Source: Dryocosmus kuriphilus (Eukaryota; Arthropoda; Insecta; Hymenoptera; Cynipidae). Taken from it: a stretch of 64,000 nt of DNA. The notes beneath the pieces are model-generated. The model was not told where the DNA came from. It was given only the letters and a program-made list of their open reading frames with translations, and made no database searches. This document shows, piece by piece, positions 24,621-35,876 of this stretch (position 1 is the first letter of the stretch; every line of letters begins with the position of its first letter). Where the stretch lies: positions 154,247,594-154,311,593 of the forward strand of contig CM076195.1 of assembly GCA_038277395.1 (NCBI GenBank), read 5' to 3'. The position numbers were made by a program, and so were the translations under genes.

Positions 24621-24978
24621 TTGACTTAATTTATTTCCGAATACATATTCCACAGCCCTAAAATGGAAAATTGTTTATTCCATACTTTGAAAGAGCATCA
24701 GATCAGGAGCAGACTTGTTGGTCTGCGATACTCACCCTTGCAGTGATAATATCAGAAATCCTGCTACCTCAGAATATGCTGTAGATAGTGACACTGCCCG
24801 ACAAGGGATATGTTGCATGATCCATCTTACGATGTCCTGAGGTATCGAAGCCAGCGGAGGCGCGCTGCTCTGCAGGGAGGCGTTAGGAAACTGAGAATGA
24901 AGCCGTAGTGTGTCCCACGACGAGATGTCCAATTCCTCGTCAAAGTCGGGAAGCCTTCATACTTAGAACTAGGGAGGT

Positions 24979-27025
24979 ATGAAGGTTATCACCCCTAGGA
25001 CGGCGGACTCACCAGCGATCGGACCTGGATCCCTAATGCGCGGGTACAACAAAAAAATCATGGAACTCAAAGATAAAATAAAGAAAAACTCTTTTTCCAG
25101 ATCTGGGAATACATTAGATTTATATACTGTTGACGCTAGACCATCAATATCAAAACACCACTGTCCCAGGAATCCTGATACATTCTGTTATGTTTGTAGC
25201 AAACATATTCCAGTAATAAATAACCGCAGTAGGATCTTTGAAAAAATCAGTACAATATATAGCCACTGCTTCAAAATAGAAGTTATTGATCAAAGAAATA
25301 GCTGGATACCTCATAACATGTGCAGTACATGTTACCAAATGCTTAGTCGCTGGAATAATAGTAAACAGAGTAAACAAGTAAAATTCAAGACACCAACAAT
25401 ATGGAATGAACCAATAGATGAGGAAAATTGCTACTTTTGTCAGAATAACTTCAAAGGCTCCAATCGGAAGAATAAAGATTGTTTAAAGTACGTTGAAGTA
25501 TCGTCAGTTACAAGACCAGTAGAGCGATCAGTAACAGAAGATGAAGAAGAAGAAAAAGAAGAAGAAGAAGAAGAAGAAGTAGTAGAAGGAAAAGAAGAAG
25601 AAGAAGACGAAGAAGAAGAAGAAGATGATATCATCAGTGCATATCATCATCCATAGAGAGCTTACGAATTTCTGACTCCGATGACAATGAAGAAGAGAAA
25701 AAAAGTGGCATGATAGTCACTGATGAAGAGAAATTTGAAGAGAGCGATGATGCATTACCTGATGACAACGAAGATTATACTCCCTATTATGTGAAAGATA
25801 AAGCTCCAAAACAAATTTCAAAGGAGCAATTGAATGATCTTGTTAGAGATTTAGGTCTGCCAAAAGATAAAGCAGAATATTTAGCATCATTTATGAAAGA
25901 TAAAAATTGGTTCGAGAAAAACGTGAAAGTAGACAGTTTTCGTAATAGAGAGAAGGCATTCAGGGAATTCTTTACGATGTCAGAAGTACCCTCATTAGTT
26001 TATTGTAACGATGTAAATGGACTCATGAATGAGTTAGCACCTGGTCTTTACAAAGACGATGAGTGGAGACTTTTTTTGGATACCTCAACGCGAAGTCTAA
26101 AGGCAGTGCTACTTTATAATACGAACGTCTACGCACCAATACCGGTAGCACATTCGACAGAACTTAAAGAGAGCATGAAGAGATTCAGTTGGTGTTAAAT
26201 ACAATAAAATATGCAGAACATAAGTGGTTAGTTTGCGGAGATCTCAAAATTTTGACAGTCATTTTAGGGCAGCAATCTAGACACACCAAGTATCCTTGTT
26301 TCTTATGTTTGTGGGATAGTCGTGATCGTAAGAATCATTACATGAAGAAAGTATGGCCTCAAAGGACTTCCCTTGAGGTTCATTCGATGAATGTAATCCG
26401 TGAAGCTCTAGTGGACCCTAACAGAATACTATTTCCAGCCCTACATATCAAATTAGGCCTAATGACGCAGTTTGTTAAAGCCCTAAATAAGGGAGAGGAA
26501 GGTGAATGTTACAGGTACTTAAAACAACAATTTCCAAAAGTAACTGAAGCAAAGTTAGAAGCAGGCGTTTTCGATGGGCCGCAAATTAGGAAGATGCTCA
26601 GAGATGATACTTTTATTTATCACATGAATGAAAAAGAAAAAGCTGCATGGAATAGTTTTAAAGGAACTGTAAAAGACTTCCTTGGTAATAAAAAAAGCGA
26701 AAACTATAAAGAAATAGTAGCTGAAATGATAGAAAATTTCAGAGCTTTAGGGTGCAATATGAACTTGAAATTACATTTTCTTGACTCTCACATAGACTAC
26801 TTCCCAAACAATTTAGGTGCTTACAGTGAAGAACAAGGAGAGAAATTCCATCAAGACATCAAAGAGATGGAAAGACGGTATCAAGAGCTGTGGGATGTCA
26901 ATATGATGGCAGATTTCTACTGGAACTTAGAGAGAGAAGCAGAGAAAAGTGGCGGGAAACGCAAAAGAAAACCACTCCTTAGATCGTTTTCGGATAAACG
27001 AGTCCGGTATAGCAAAAAAAACTGA
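24979..27025 (+). pseudogene. Putative transposase of the CAC element, copy 1
   Basis: The frame opens in the conserved leader and gives a zinc-finger-like N-terminus (HCPRNPDTFCYVCSKHIP ... WIPHNMCSTCYQML, two CxxC pairs about 58 residues apart, then a third CYFC). An acidic stretch follows, expanded here by a GAA/GAG repeat (25540-25630), with a stop at 25654. The next frame (25710-26198) has LVRDLGLPKDKAEYLAS and the first candidate catalytic Asp (WRLFLDTSTRSLKAVLL). After a frameshift near 26180 comes LVCGDLKILTVIL (second Asp), YPCFLCLWDSRDRKNHY (CxxC...H) and SEEQGEKFHQDIKEMERR (candidate Glu), ending in a basic tail. Three frames relative to the other copies mean it is inactive. The role is inferred from position between inverted repeats and the D-D-E spacing. 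Confidence 0.7.
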
Positions 27026-27084
27026 ATGAGACAGATGTTCCACTGGAGTATAGATCACGCAAACACATTAATATACTGGTTTAC

Positions 27085-27610
27085 TTTGTTTGCACTGCAT
27101 TTTCTCAATTGGACCTTCACCTGGCCCGGACCTGAACCTGACCGGGTCAAGTAAACCTCGGATCCAGATTTGGTTACCCCAAAAACGTATCAGTGTAGTG
27201 TTTTACTTTGATTGCAATGCATTTTCCGAATTTGACCTTCACCTGACCTTGATCATGACCTGACTAGGTCAAACGGACCTCGGATTCGGACTCAGCAACC
27301 CCAAAAACGTATCAGTGTACTTTCTTACCTTCTTTGCAATGCATTTTCCGAATGTGATCTTCACCTGACCTTGAACATGACCTGACTGGGTCAAACGGAC
27401 CTCGGATTCGAACTCAGCGACCCCAAAAACGTATTAGTGTAGTTTCTTACTTTCTTTGCAATGCATTTTCCGAATCTGACCTTCACCTGCCCTTGATCAT
27501 GACCTGACTGGGTCAAACGGACCTCGGATTCGGACTCAGCGACCTAACGAACGTATAGATACTTTAGATTTATCTTTCGCACATACAACTTTCTTTTTCG
27601 TGGGGCTGTG
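27085..27610 (-). repeat. Right subterminal repeat array of CAC element copy 1
   Basis: Four units of 122 bp, inverted relative to the left array, contain AAAACGTATCAGTGTAG, GCAATGCATTTTCCGAA and TTCACCTGACCTTGATCATGACCTGAC. The last unit runs into the TIR. Confidence 0.85.
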
Positions 27611-27613
27611 TTA

Positions 27614-28740
27614 TTGGAACTGCTAGCAAACAGGTCAATTTCAGGTCTACCTAGAGAGCGAATTATTTCGTTAAAAGCAATATGAGCTAACTGATATTCA
27701 GTTTCCGGTTCCAGTTTACAAGATTCAAAGTCTGCCCCGAAATCATCTTTTTAGCTGATGTATGACGCAAAAATGAAATTTTTCCGATATTTGCACCACC
27801 GCCAGATTTCCCTTGTAATATTATTCAAGTTTTGAAATTGGATCTCTCCTATTCTATTAATATAGGAGATCGCAGTAGTATTATCTATCGTTAATAAGAT
27901 GCTTATATTGCGAACACTTTTAGCAAAATATCTTAGAACAAAATATGCTGCTTTGAGCTCCAAAAAATTAATATGATGTCTTCGATCATCATCGGTCCAA
28001 AACACACGAGATTTCATCTTTCTGTACACAACGCCCCAATCTGTGCGAGATGCGTCGGAAAAATTGTCATATCGTAATTGATTGAAATTTTAATCAGGAT
28101 TATTAGAACTCAATGACATAATAGTATCATAATTATTATTATTCTTCAGCAAGGCCAAATATTCCTGTCTTTGAGAGTTTTTCGTATACAGCCAACTGTA
28201 ACTGATAGCGGGACAACAAGCTACTAGAGAACCGATAAATTTAGCAAAATCCCGGATTTTGCATTGCGATAATTTACCAAATTTATCTAAAAAGTCCTTA
28301 ATGGCTAATCTTTTTCCTTCCGGAAGTTCTATGGTCATCTTAGATGAGTCGAAAGTATATCCTAAATATTTGCACCTTCGAACTGGAAAGAATTTGGACT
28401 TTTTTTCATTTATTATAAACCACAACTTCATTAATAGTTTCCGGGTCTTTAAGGTATTATATTCACACTCTTCTTTAGTATTACCAAGCAGTAAAATATC
28501 ATCTAAGTAAAGCAGTGATCGCAAGCCTGATTTCCTTAAATGGAATATTACAGGCTTTAAAAGTCTTGTAAAAACTAAAGGTGCTGAACAGAGCCCAAAG
28601 CGCAAACAGGTGAATTCAAACAATTTTCCAAGAGATTCAAACCTCAAATCCTCTAGGAGCTAAAAATCACTCGTAATAAACTGATCTTCTATAGACTCGC
28701 ATTAAACTATAGCGCCCTTACATATAAGCTGATGTGTTAA
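27614..28740 (-). pseudogene. DIRS reverse transcriptase and RNase H N-terminal part
   Basis: The reverse transcriptase reads CLRFGLCSAPLVFTRLLKPV and the catalytic SLLYLDDILLLGNTKEE (YLDD), with LGYTFDSSKMTIELP following. The frame is open 28647-28090. RNase H follows in 28029-27751 (RVFWTDDDRRHHINFLELKAA; LLTIDNTTAISYINRIG), continuing to EPETEYQLAHIAFNEIIRSL and EIDLFASSS at the CAC element junction, with stops near 27754 and a break between 28090 and 28029. DIRS reverse transcriptase copies the element RNA. Upstream, 28660-29060 encodes the linker (LPEEALRDSVSCLAGRLRYF; ILSWIRDYRIPF) with two stops. Confidence 0.8.
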
Positions 28741-29069
28741 CAACTCAATATTAATTTGATCTCTTTTAGATAATTCAGCTCTCGAGATAGATTTGAATCG
28801 TCGAGGCTTAGAGCTAAAAGGGATTCTATAATCTCTGATCCAAGATAAAATTTTAGACTTCGAGATTAGAGCCTTCCAATTATTATAAAAGTATCTTAAA
28901 CGACCTGCTAGGCAACTTACAGAATCGCGTAACGCTTCCTCGGGTAGTTCTGTTGTTCTTCTAGTTGCTCCTTCTGTCGAGATCGCTGGTTGCGGTAAGA
29001 TGTTGCTAGTGATTTCTACCCGCTCGACGCCGTCGAATATTTCCTGCTCTGATGGCGGGGCGGGTTTTT

Positions 29070-29595
29070 TTAGCTTTTTTCCTTCTTTCCTAATGCCGGC
29101 TTAGAGACTTTCAAATCTTGTGCATATTGTTGAAACAATTTTGCCGCCTTTAAATTCTCCGATAATTCGATACCAAAGAGATAGTCATCAGTGGCAGCTT
29201 TACTTAGCGTTTCTTTCATCGTAATATTTACATTAGCCAGAATTAGGCTTCTACGAATAGAAGTTTCGTCATGCATAGTATCGAAAATCAATCTACATAC
29301 ATCCCTTAGCGATTCGATAATAGGAATATCTTGTATTGACTTTCTTAATAACAGTGTTGAGATGACCTTGCCAATACCAGATAGACAGGCGACTAACTTT
29401 TCCTGCTTACTTACAATCCTCTTGTCTCTTGAGCCGGAGATTTCATTCATTGCATGATTAGCTTCAACACTTAATTTTGGTGGATCGAAAAAAGTACAAT
29501 TACTAGGAGGAGGATATTTTTTAATAAGAATATCCTTTTCCTCGGTAGGTAATCCCAAGTCGTTTTACAATCACGTTCAAAACTTTATCACTGAG
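29070..29595 (-). pseudogene. DIRS gag-like protein, 3' part
   Basis: The open frame 29558-29070 reads LPTEEKDILIKKYPPP, KLSVEANHAMNEISGSRDKR and QEKLVACLSGIGKVISTLL, the conserved nucleocapsid-like region of DIRS gag proteins, ending in a Lys-rich tail. It is preceded (29595-29559) by LSDKVLNVIVKRLGI, which continues in the same frame across the Penelope insertion into 35885-35985 (DSLNAVAVSKEQQSFNVYKS). That rejoining supports a single interrupted gene. Confidence 0.7.
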
Positions 29596-29644
29596 TGGTA
29601 AAAGTAATTGTTCGATTTTCCCAGTCAAAAGGTCGTTTATTCAA

Positions 29645-29693
29645 TAAATTGTCGACGTTTCGGCTTTATTCAAGCCATCTTCAGGACATCTAG
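29645..29693 (-). ncRNA. Hammerhead-ribozyme-like motif in Penelope pseudo-LTR A
   Basis: On the minus strand: GTC, then CTGAAGA (core CUGANGA), one extra T, a perfect 5-bp helix GGCTT/AAGCC with loop GAATA, then GAAA, then CGTC and GAC, which pairs with the upstream GTC. Penelope-like elements are known to carry minimal type I hammerheads with very short helix III, and this fits. The unpaired T after the CUGAAGA core is a departure from the textbook core. Confidence 0.5.
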
Positions 29694-30435
29694 ATCAACA
29701 TTAACAACCCAATGTATAAAAATGTAACGGTAATATATAACAATGAAATAAAACTATAAATATATGTATATCAATAATGAATAATATATAAAAATAATAA
29801 ATAGTCTAAAATAACGTAACAATAGTAAATGACATATAAGAATAAATATTCTATAAATGTTCTTTAAATAAATAGCAATGATAATTAACATGCAAAGTAA
29901 ATGGATGAAATTATATACAATATTAATAAATAAATTTAATTCTTGAAACAGAGATTAACTATTGAGTTAAATATGAAAACTATACATACTATTATGCGAG
30001 ACCTCTTTTGTAATTTCCGTCTTCTTCTTTTTTCTTTCTTTTTAGCTATATCGTCTCAAATAGACCATTAAATTATTAGCCATGTCAATAAATTAAACCA
30101 AAACATTGTCAATATTTAAGAACGTTGTTTGGTACGTCGTTGGATTACGGAGAAGGTACGTGTTACTTTGGACGTGATACATTGAGAACTGAAGAGAGTG
30201 GCGAGAAATCGAATTGAAAAGTCTAGATATATTTCAAAATCACATTTCATAAGACACTGGAGATCATCATAATATTTTGATGTAAATAGATACAGTTATC
30301 GAATGTAAGGAATTAAAACATCCCAAACATTGTTCCATCCCAATAAATCTTTTTGTTTATTTAATGCTTCTTCTTGGTGTTTCTTAATAAAAATCATTTC
30401 TGTAAATAATATTTTATGGTATCTGACTTCTCCAT

Positions 30436-31700
30436 TCAAAATCTCAACACTGTCCCAGTCGAAATCGTGGTCTTCATTGATTCTGTGTTCACTAATGACA
30501 ATATTATCTCCATTTTGTTTGTTGATATCTTTTTGATGTTCAGAAACTCTCTTTTGAGGTATCTACTTGTTTGCCCGATATAAACATTTTCGCAGTTCTT
30601 ACAATCGATTTTATATGCAAAGTTAGATTTTATATCATTCTTAATTTTGTCTTTACCCAAACGTATGTATTTAGGTTTTTGGGAAATACTAGAGGCTAAG
30701 TTGATGTTGTGTTTCCTCAATTTGTGACTTAATTTTTCCGAGAACCCGTTTACATAGGGAAGTAACAAAAATTGATCGTGTTTTTTGTTTGTCATTGGTA
30801 GTGAAGTGGCTGTTTTAAAACAATCTAATCTTTTTTTCACAACTTGTTGTATAAATTCTATTGGGTAATTGTTACTCAAAAGAATGTTGTGAATTTTGTC
30901 TAAGTTTTCTTCATGGAATTTCGGATTAGATAATTTTATAGCTCTATCAACCAAACTGTATATGACCCCGATTTTTTGTGATCTTGGATGGTTGGAAAAG
31001 TAATTTATGTATCTGCCCGAGAATGTTGGTTTTTGTCCACCAATTAGTGATCAAAGTGTTATCGTTTTCTCTTATTATTTCCGTGTCTAAGAAAGGGATA
31101 GCGTTATTCTTTTCTATTTCAAAAGTAAATTTTAGTCGCGGATGGCATGCGTTAAAGACATCTACAGTTTCTTCTGTCATGTTATTCTTGATAATGGCAA
31201 TGCTATCATCGACGTACCGGAAATATATAACGGGTGGCGAGGAAATTTTTTTTAGACAGAATAATTCCAAATCATCCATGACTAGATCCGCGAAAATGGG
31301 TGAAACCGGAGATCCCATGGGACAGCCAAAGGTTTGAGAATAAAATTTACCATTGAAAGAAAAATGTGTTTGATTAAACAAAAGTTCAGTCGCGGTAATA
31401 AACTCGTTTTTTGGTATGTTCGTTTTTTCTTTGATTAGTTATTTCTTTTGGATTGCTTTGATGACTAGGTCTTTTGGAATGTTGGAAAATAAAGTAGGGA
31501 CATCAAGAGATATCAATTTATCATCATCAGAAATTTTTAACCCTGATATTTTCTGGGCAAAGGACCAAAATGTCAGTAATGAACACAGAAAGATTGTACG
31601 TTGGGCTGTCTGTCGTTGAAACAATGATTCTTAATGGATTGCTTGGTTTATGTATTTTTGGCAAACCATAACAACGAGGCAAATGATGATTATCTGGAGG
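30436..31700 (-). pseudogene. Penelope reverse transcriptase / GIY-YIG endonuclease, copy A
   Basis: The reverse transcriptase is read in pieces: YGLPKIHKPSNPLRI, SLDVPTLFSNIPKDLVIKAIQ (stop region near 31440), FNQTHFSFNGKFYSQTFGCPMGSPVSPIFADLV and the catalytic YFRYVDDSIAI, with FLDTEII after it. A frameshift at the TGGACAAAAACC run separates it from the next part (VDRAIKLSNPKF ... KKHDQFLLLPYVNG), which leads to a GIY-YIG endonuclease (YKIDCKNCENVYIGQTSRYLK). A deletion/frameshift beyond about 30560 scrambles the endonuclease C-terminus. The family retrotransposes using reverse transcriptase and a GIY-YIG nuclease. Confidence 0.75.
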
Positions 31701-31743
31701 AGATGTTAGTTCTTTGAGTTGTTAATGTTGATCTAGGTGTCCT

Positions 31744-31790
31744 GAAGATGGGTTAAATAAAGCCGAAGCGTCGACAATTTATTGACTAAA
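31744..31790 (+). ncRNA. Degenerate hammerhead-like motif, 5' pseudo-LTR B
   Basis: Same layout as the other two copies (GTC CTGAAGA ... GCGTCGAC), but helix II has a mismatch (GGGTT opposite AAGCC) and the conserved GAAA is GAAG, so it is expected to be inactive. Confidence 0.4.
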
Positions 31791-32798
31791 CGACCTTTTG
31801 ACTTGGAAAATCGAACAATTACTTTTACCATTTGACTACCCAGTGAAAATCCAACAATATAATTTGAACTTTTTGGATCAACACCACTCTCTACCATGTT
31901 TCCTGGGAACGATTCTTTTTATTCATACGTCAACGAGAGATTTGGACGAGAAATCACTTCTACTCTCAAGGATTGGCAAAAATACAACGCCTCATTGATA
32001 CGTGCAGAACAGCGCCTAGTATTTCTTCTTCGTTGTCGTACTACAGGAATCATCCCAAGACACATTCAACAGATTAACAAAAACAACATAAATGTCGTAA
32101 GTAAAACAGCTATCAGAAAACGCGAGACTCTTTTACAGCAATTTCAAAAATCATCTCTAAACATAGAAATTGAAGATTGTAATATCAACATTTGCTATCT
32201 GAAAGAAAAACTGAGAAAAATCAAAATAAACATTGATGCTTGTATACCTTCAGATATCTCTTCTAACTTTTATGAATTCAACAGCACTTCTCTCAATAAT
32301 AAGCGACAAGTCACACAAAAAAAAAATTAAATAAAAAGTTTCAAAATTTGGAACAAAATAGTGAAAAACACAAGATCAAAAAAGAATTTTTAGGATGTGA
32401 GACCAATAAAAAATGGCTAGTCAATCTCACTGATAAAGAAATTCCCAAAAACGTTAGTAAAATTCTGAGCTTGGGCGAAAAATTCACACCGAAAATTACA
32501 AATTTCAAGAAAAAGTTATCAGTATTACAATTAATGAAAGATTTCGAGCAAAATACATATAAAATAGATAACAATACACTAGCTCCATTAAAAGTAGACT
32601 TTGTAAAATTAGTTAAAGATACTGAATAATTAGTTAAAGATTCTGAATAAAAATAAGTATAATGAAGATGTGTCAAGCCTTTTATCAGACACATCTACAT
32701 ATACTCAAATCCAGAAAGACCCTTTAAATACAATGAAAACCGCTATTAATGATCTCGTAAAACGATGGAAATTGAAAGCTTACATCAACAACGATATA

Positions 32799-33705
32799 CG
32801 AGGGCCTACCCAAAAGAAACAGAACTACTTTTGTACAAACTTATTATTTTTATTTTTCTACAAAAAACATTTAATCTCCTTCAAAGTACTCTCCATTGGA
32901 GACAATACACTTATCTAATCTTTTATTCCATTGTTCGAAACATTTTTTAAATTCCTCTTTTGTGATGCTTGACAGCACCTCCGTCGTTTTTTCCTTCACT
33001 TCAGCTACGTCCGCAAAACGCTTTCCTTTCATGTCCCTCTTCATTCGGGGGAATAAGAAAAAGTCACAGGGGGCTAAATCGGGTGAATAGGGTGGGTGAG
33101 GAACAGTGGCCATGCTATTTTTGGTCAAAAATCGGCGCACAGAAAGAGCTGTGTGAGCAGGGGCGTTGTCGTGGTGGAAAAACCAGTCCCCCGACTGCCA
33201 CAAATCAGGCCTTTTCCGTCGTAAACTGTTGCACAACTTCTTCGATGGTCCTTCGTCGATCGTCCAGGATGATTTCACGAATTTTTTCAACATTTTCGTC
33301 GGTTCGGGCCGTCGAAGGACGTCCAGAGCGATGTTGATCGTCAATTGACATTTCCCCACTTTTAAAACGAGAAAACCACTCGAACACTTGAGTTTTTCCC
33401 ATAGCATCATCCTTGTAGGCCGTTTTTAACATTTGAAGAGCTTCTGTGCCCGTTTTCCCGAGCAGGAAGCAAAACCTCACGTTGGCACGCTGATCACGAA
33501 AATCAACCATCACAAAAAACGACGAGCGCGCAAAGCAACAGTCACAAAAAAAATTACACACACCAAATGCAACCTTACACAGTGATAGCAGTTGGCATAC
33601 TAACTGGTGAAAAGTGCCTCTACACGCACCTACCGGCAAAAACCCGGTACTACAACAACTCCGCTCCCCACAACATCAGTTCGGTTTCTTTTGGGGAGGC
33701 CCTCG
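32799..33705 (-). mobile_element. mariner element A, internally deleted (907 bp)
   Basis: The ends CGAGGGCCTACCCAAAAGAAAC (left) and the complement of CGAGGGCCTCCCCAAAAGAAAC (right) are typical mariner TIRs. TA flanks both sides (32797-32798, 33706-33707). It is 417 bp shorter than the copy at 51177-52500 because of a central deletion, and it interrupts Penelope element B between INNDI and YKELR. Confidence 0.9.
32871..33510 (-). pseudogene. mariner transposase, deleted copy
   Basis: ATG at 33510: MVDFRDQRANVRFCFLLGK, helix-turn-helix region with WFSRFKSGEMSIDD and RSGRPSTARTDENVEKIRE. The frame closes at QQFTTEKA, because a ~416-bp deletion joins EEVV to the segment before NSLRRKRPDLWQ. The first catalytic Asp is lost. 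The C-terminal part in the next frame retains HHDNAPAHTALSVRRFL (second Asp) and PYSPDLAPCDFFLFP (third Asp, DD34D spacing) and ends at FEGD* near 32873. Confidence 0.85.
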
Positions 33706-35743
33706 TATATAAAGAACTAAGATCTCCTCCAGATAATCATCATTTGCCTCGCTATTACGGTTTGCCAAAAATACATAAACCGAGCAATCCATTAAGAATC
33801 ATTGTTTCATCGATCGATAGCCCAACGTACAATCTTTCTGTGTTCATTACTGACATTATTAATTCAGCAGTTCCGAAACCTAAATCTCATATTAAAGACA
33901 GTTGGTCCTTTGCCCAGAAAATATCAGGGTTGAAAATTTCTGATGATGATAAAGTGATATCTCTTGATGTCCCTACTTTATTTTCCAGCATTCCAAAAGA
34001 CCTAGTCATCAAAGCAATCCAAGAAAGATGGGACCTAATCAAAGAAGAAACGAACATACCAGAAAACGAGTTTATTACCGCGACTGAACTTTTGTTTAAC
34101 CAAACACATTTTTCTTTCAATGGTAAATTTTATTCTCAAACTTTTGTCTGTCCCATGGGATCTCCGGTTTCATCCATTTTCGCGGATCTAGTCATGGATG
34201 ATTTGGAATTATTCTGTCTAAAAAAACTTTCCTCGCCACCCACTATATATTTCCGGTACGTCGATGATAGCATTGCCATTATCAAGAATAACATGACAGA
34301 AGAAACTGTAAATGTCTTTAACGCATACCATCCGCGACTAAAATTTACTTTTGAAATAGAAAAGAATAACGCTATCCCTTTCTTAGACACGGAAATAATA
34401 AGAGAAAGCGATAACACTTTGATCACTAATTGGTGGACAAAAACCAACATTCTCGGGCAGATACATAAATTACTTTTCCAACCATCCAAGATCACAAAAA
34501 ATCGGGGTCATATACAGTTTGGTTGATAGAGCTATAAAATTATCTAATCCGAAATTCCATGAAGAAAACTTAGACAAAATTCACAACATTCTTTTGAGTA
34601 ACAATTACCCAATAGAATTTATAAAACAAGTTGTGAAAAAAGATTAGATTGTTTTAAAACAGCCACTTCACTACCAATGACAAACAAAAAAACACGATCA
34701 ATTTTTGTCACTTCCCTATGTAAACGGGTTCTCGGAAAAATTAAGTCACAAATTGAGGAAACACAACATCAACTTAGCCTCTAGTATTTCCCAAAAACCT
34801 AAATACATACGTTTGGGTAAAGAAAAAATTAAGAATGATCTAAAATCTAACGTTGTATATAAAATCGATTGTAAGAACTGCGAAAATGTTTATATCAGGC
34901 AAACAGGTAGATACCTCAAAAAGAGAGTTTCTGAACATCAAAAAGATATTAAAAAACAAAATAGAGATAATTTCGAGTGGGACAGTGTTGAGATTTTGAA
35001 TGGAGAAGTCAGATACCATAAAAGATTATTTACAGAAATGATTTTTATTAAGAAACACCAAGAAGAATCATTAAATAAACAAAAAGATTTATTGGGATGG
35101 AACAATGTTTGGGATGTTTTAATTCCTTACATTCGATAACTGTATCTATTTACATCAAAATATTATGATGATCTCCAGTTTCTTATGAAATGTGATTTTG
35201 AAATATATCTAGACTTTTCAAATCGATTTCTCGCCACTCTCTTCAGTTCTCAATGTATCACGTCCAAAGTAACACGTACCTTCTCCGTAATCCAACGACG
35301 TACCAAACAACGTTCTTAAATATTGACAATGTTTTGGTTTAATTTATTGACATGGCTAATAATGTAATGGTCTATTTGAGACGATATAGCCAAAAAGAAA
35401 GAAAAAAGAAGAAGGCGGAAATTACAAAAGAGGTCTCGCATAATAGTATGTATAGTTTTCATATTTAAGTCAATAGTTAATCTCTGTTTCAAGAATTAAA
35501 TTTATTTATTAATATTGTATATAATTTCATTCATTTACTTTGCATGTTAATTATCATTGCTATTTATTTAAAGAACATTTATAGAGTATTTATTCTTATA
35601 TGTCATTTACTATTGTTACATTATTATAGACTATTTTATTATTTTTATATATTATTCATTATTGATATACATATATTTATAGTTTTATTTCATTGTTATA
35701 TATTACCGTTACATTTTTATACATTGAGTTGTTAATGTTGATC

Positions 35744-35791
35744 TAGATGTCCTGAAGATGGCTTAAATAAAGCCGAAACGTCGACAATTTA
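35744..35791 (+). ncRNA. Hammerhead-ribozyme-like motif, 3' pseudo-LTR B
   Basis: GTC, CTGAAGA, T, GGCTT/AAGCC helix with loop AAATA, GAAA, CGTC, GAC: identical core to the copy at 29645-29693, with one loop difference. Preservation of both helix and core in two copies argues for an active ancestor. Confidence 0.5.
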
Positions 35792-35876
35792 TTGAATAAA
35801 CGACCTTTTGACTGGGAAAATTGAACAACTACTTTTACCATTTGACTACCCAGTGAAAATCCAACAATATAATTTG

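Larger units (their letters stand above)
24201..27610 (+). mobile_element. CAC-ended DNA transposon, copy 1, TTA duplication
   Basis: The left end starts CACAGCCCCACGAAAAAAA and the right end is its inverted copy, ending TTTTTCGTGGGGCTGTG. TTA flanks both sides (24198-24200 and 27611-27613). Inside each end is an array of ~122-bp subterminal repeats in inverted orientation (three units on the left, four on the right), then a conserved leader and a single plus-strand gene. The insertion splits the RNase H part of the DIRS element (EIDLFAS on one side, AFTLSWKDINFYAFPP on the other), which proves mobility. Two more copies occur at 37746 and 42528. CAC...GTG termini with a 3-bp duplication and subterminal repeats recall CACTA-type elements, but I could not match the protein to a named superfamily. 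Confidence 0.85.
29596..31715 (-). mobile_element. Penelope-like element A, inverted 5'-truncated copy
   Basis: A minus-strand Penelope-like retroelement. It lacks the N-terminal region and begins within the reverse transcriptase upstream of YGLPKIHKPSNPL. It ends at 29596 with the pseudo-LTR, next to TCACTGAG (29588-29595). The pseudo-LTR carries a hammerhead-like motif (29645-29693). It is fused head to head at about 31715 with a longer copy (B), and both share one target duplication (35877-35884), so they inserted or formed as a unit. Confidence 0.75.
31896..35139 (+). pseudogene. Penelope polyprotein (RT + GIY-YIG), copy B
   Basis: N-terminal region 31896-32330 (Lys/Asn-rich, LIRAEQRLVFLLRCRTTGIIP), a frameshift in an A-run near 32325, then 32348-32629 with stops at about 32627 and 32648. 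It continues up to KRWKLKAYINNDI at the mariner. After the mariner the frame resumes at YKELRSPPDNHHLPRYYGLP and contains SLDVPTLFSSIPKDLV, VCPMGSPVSSIFADLV and catalytic YFRYVDDSIAI, ending at 34526 by the same frameshift as copy A. The downstream part, with a stop near 34647, resumes at 34705: SLPYVNGFSEKLSHKL and a GIY-YIG domain to 35139. There, VYIRQTGRYLKK carries Arg where copy A has Gly, a key position of the YIG element. Not functional as it stands. Confidence 0.8.
31716..35876 (+). mobile_element. Penelope-like element B, near full length
   Basis: The 5' pseudo-LTR (31716-31885) matches the 3' copy at about 35725-35876 (GAGTTGTTAATGTTGATCT through CCAACAATATAATTTG). Between them lie an N-terminal frame, the reverse transcriptase and the GIY-YIG domain on the plus strand. 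It is interrupted by a mariner at 32799-33705 and ends next to TCACTGAG (35877-35884), the duplication that also flanks copy A's outer end. Confidence 0.8.

Noticed and set aside
25440..25634. Poly-Ser frame on the minus strand
   Set aside because: Shadow of the GAA/GAG expansion in the acidic linker of the CAC transposase.
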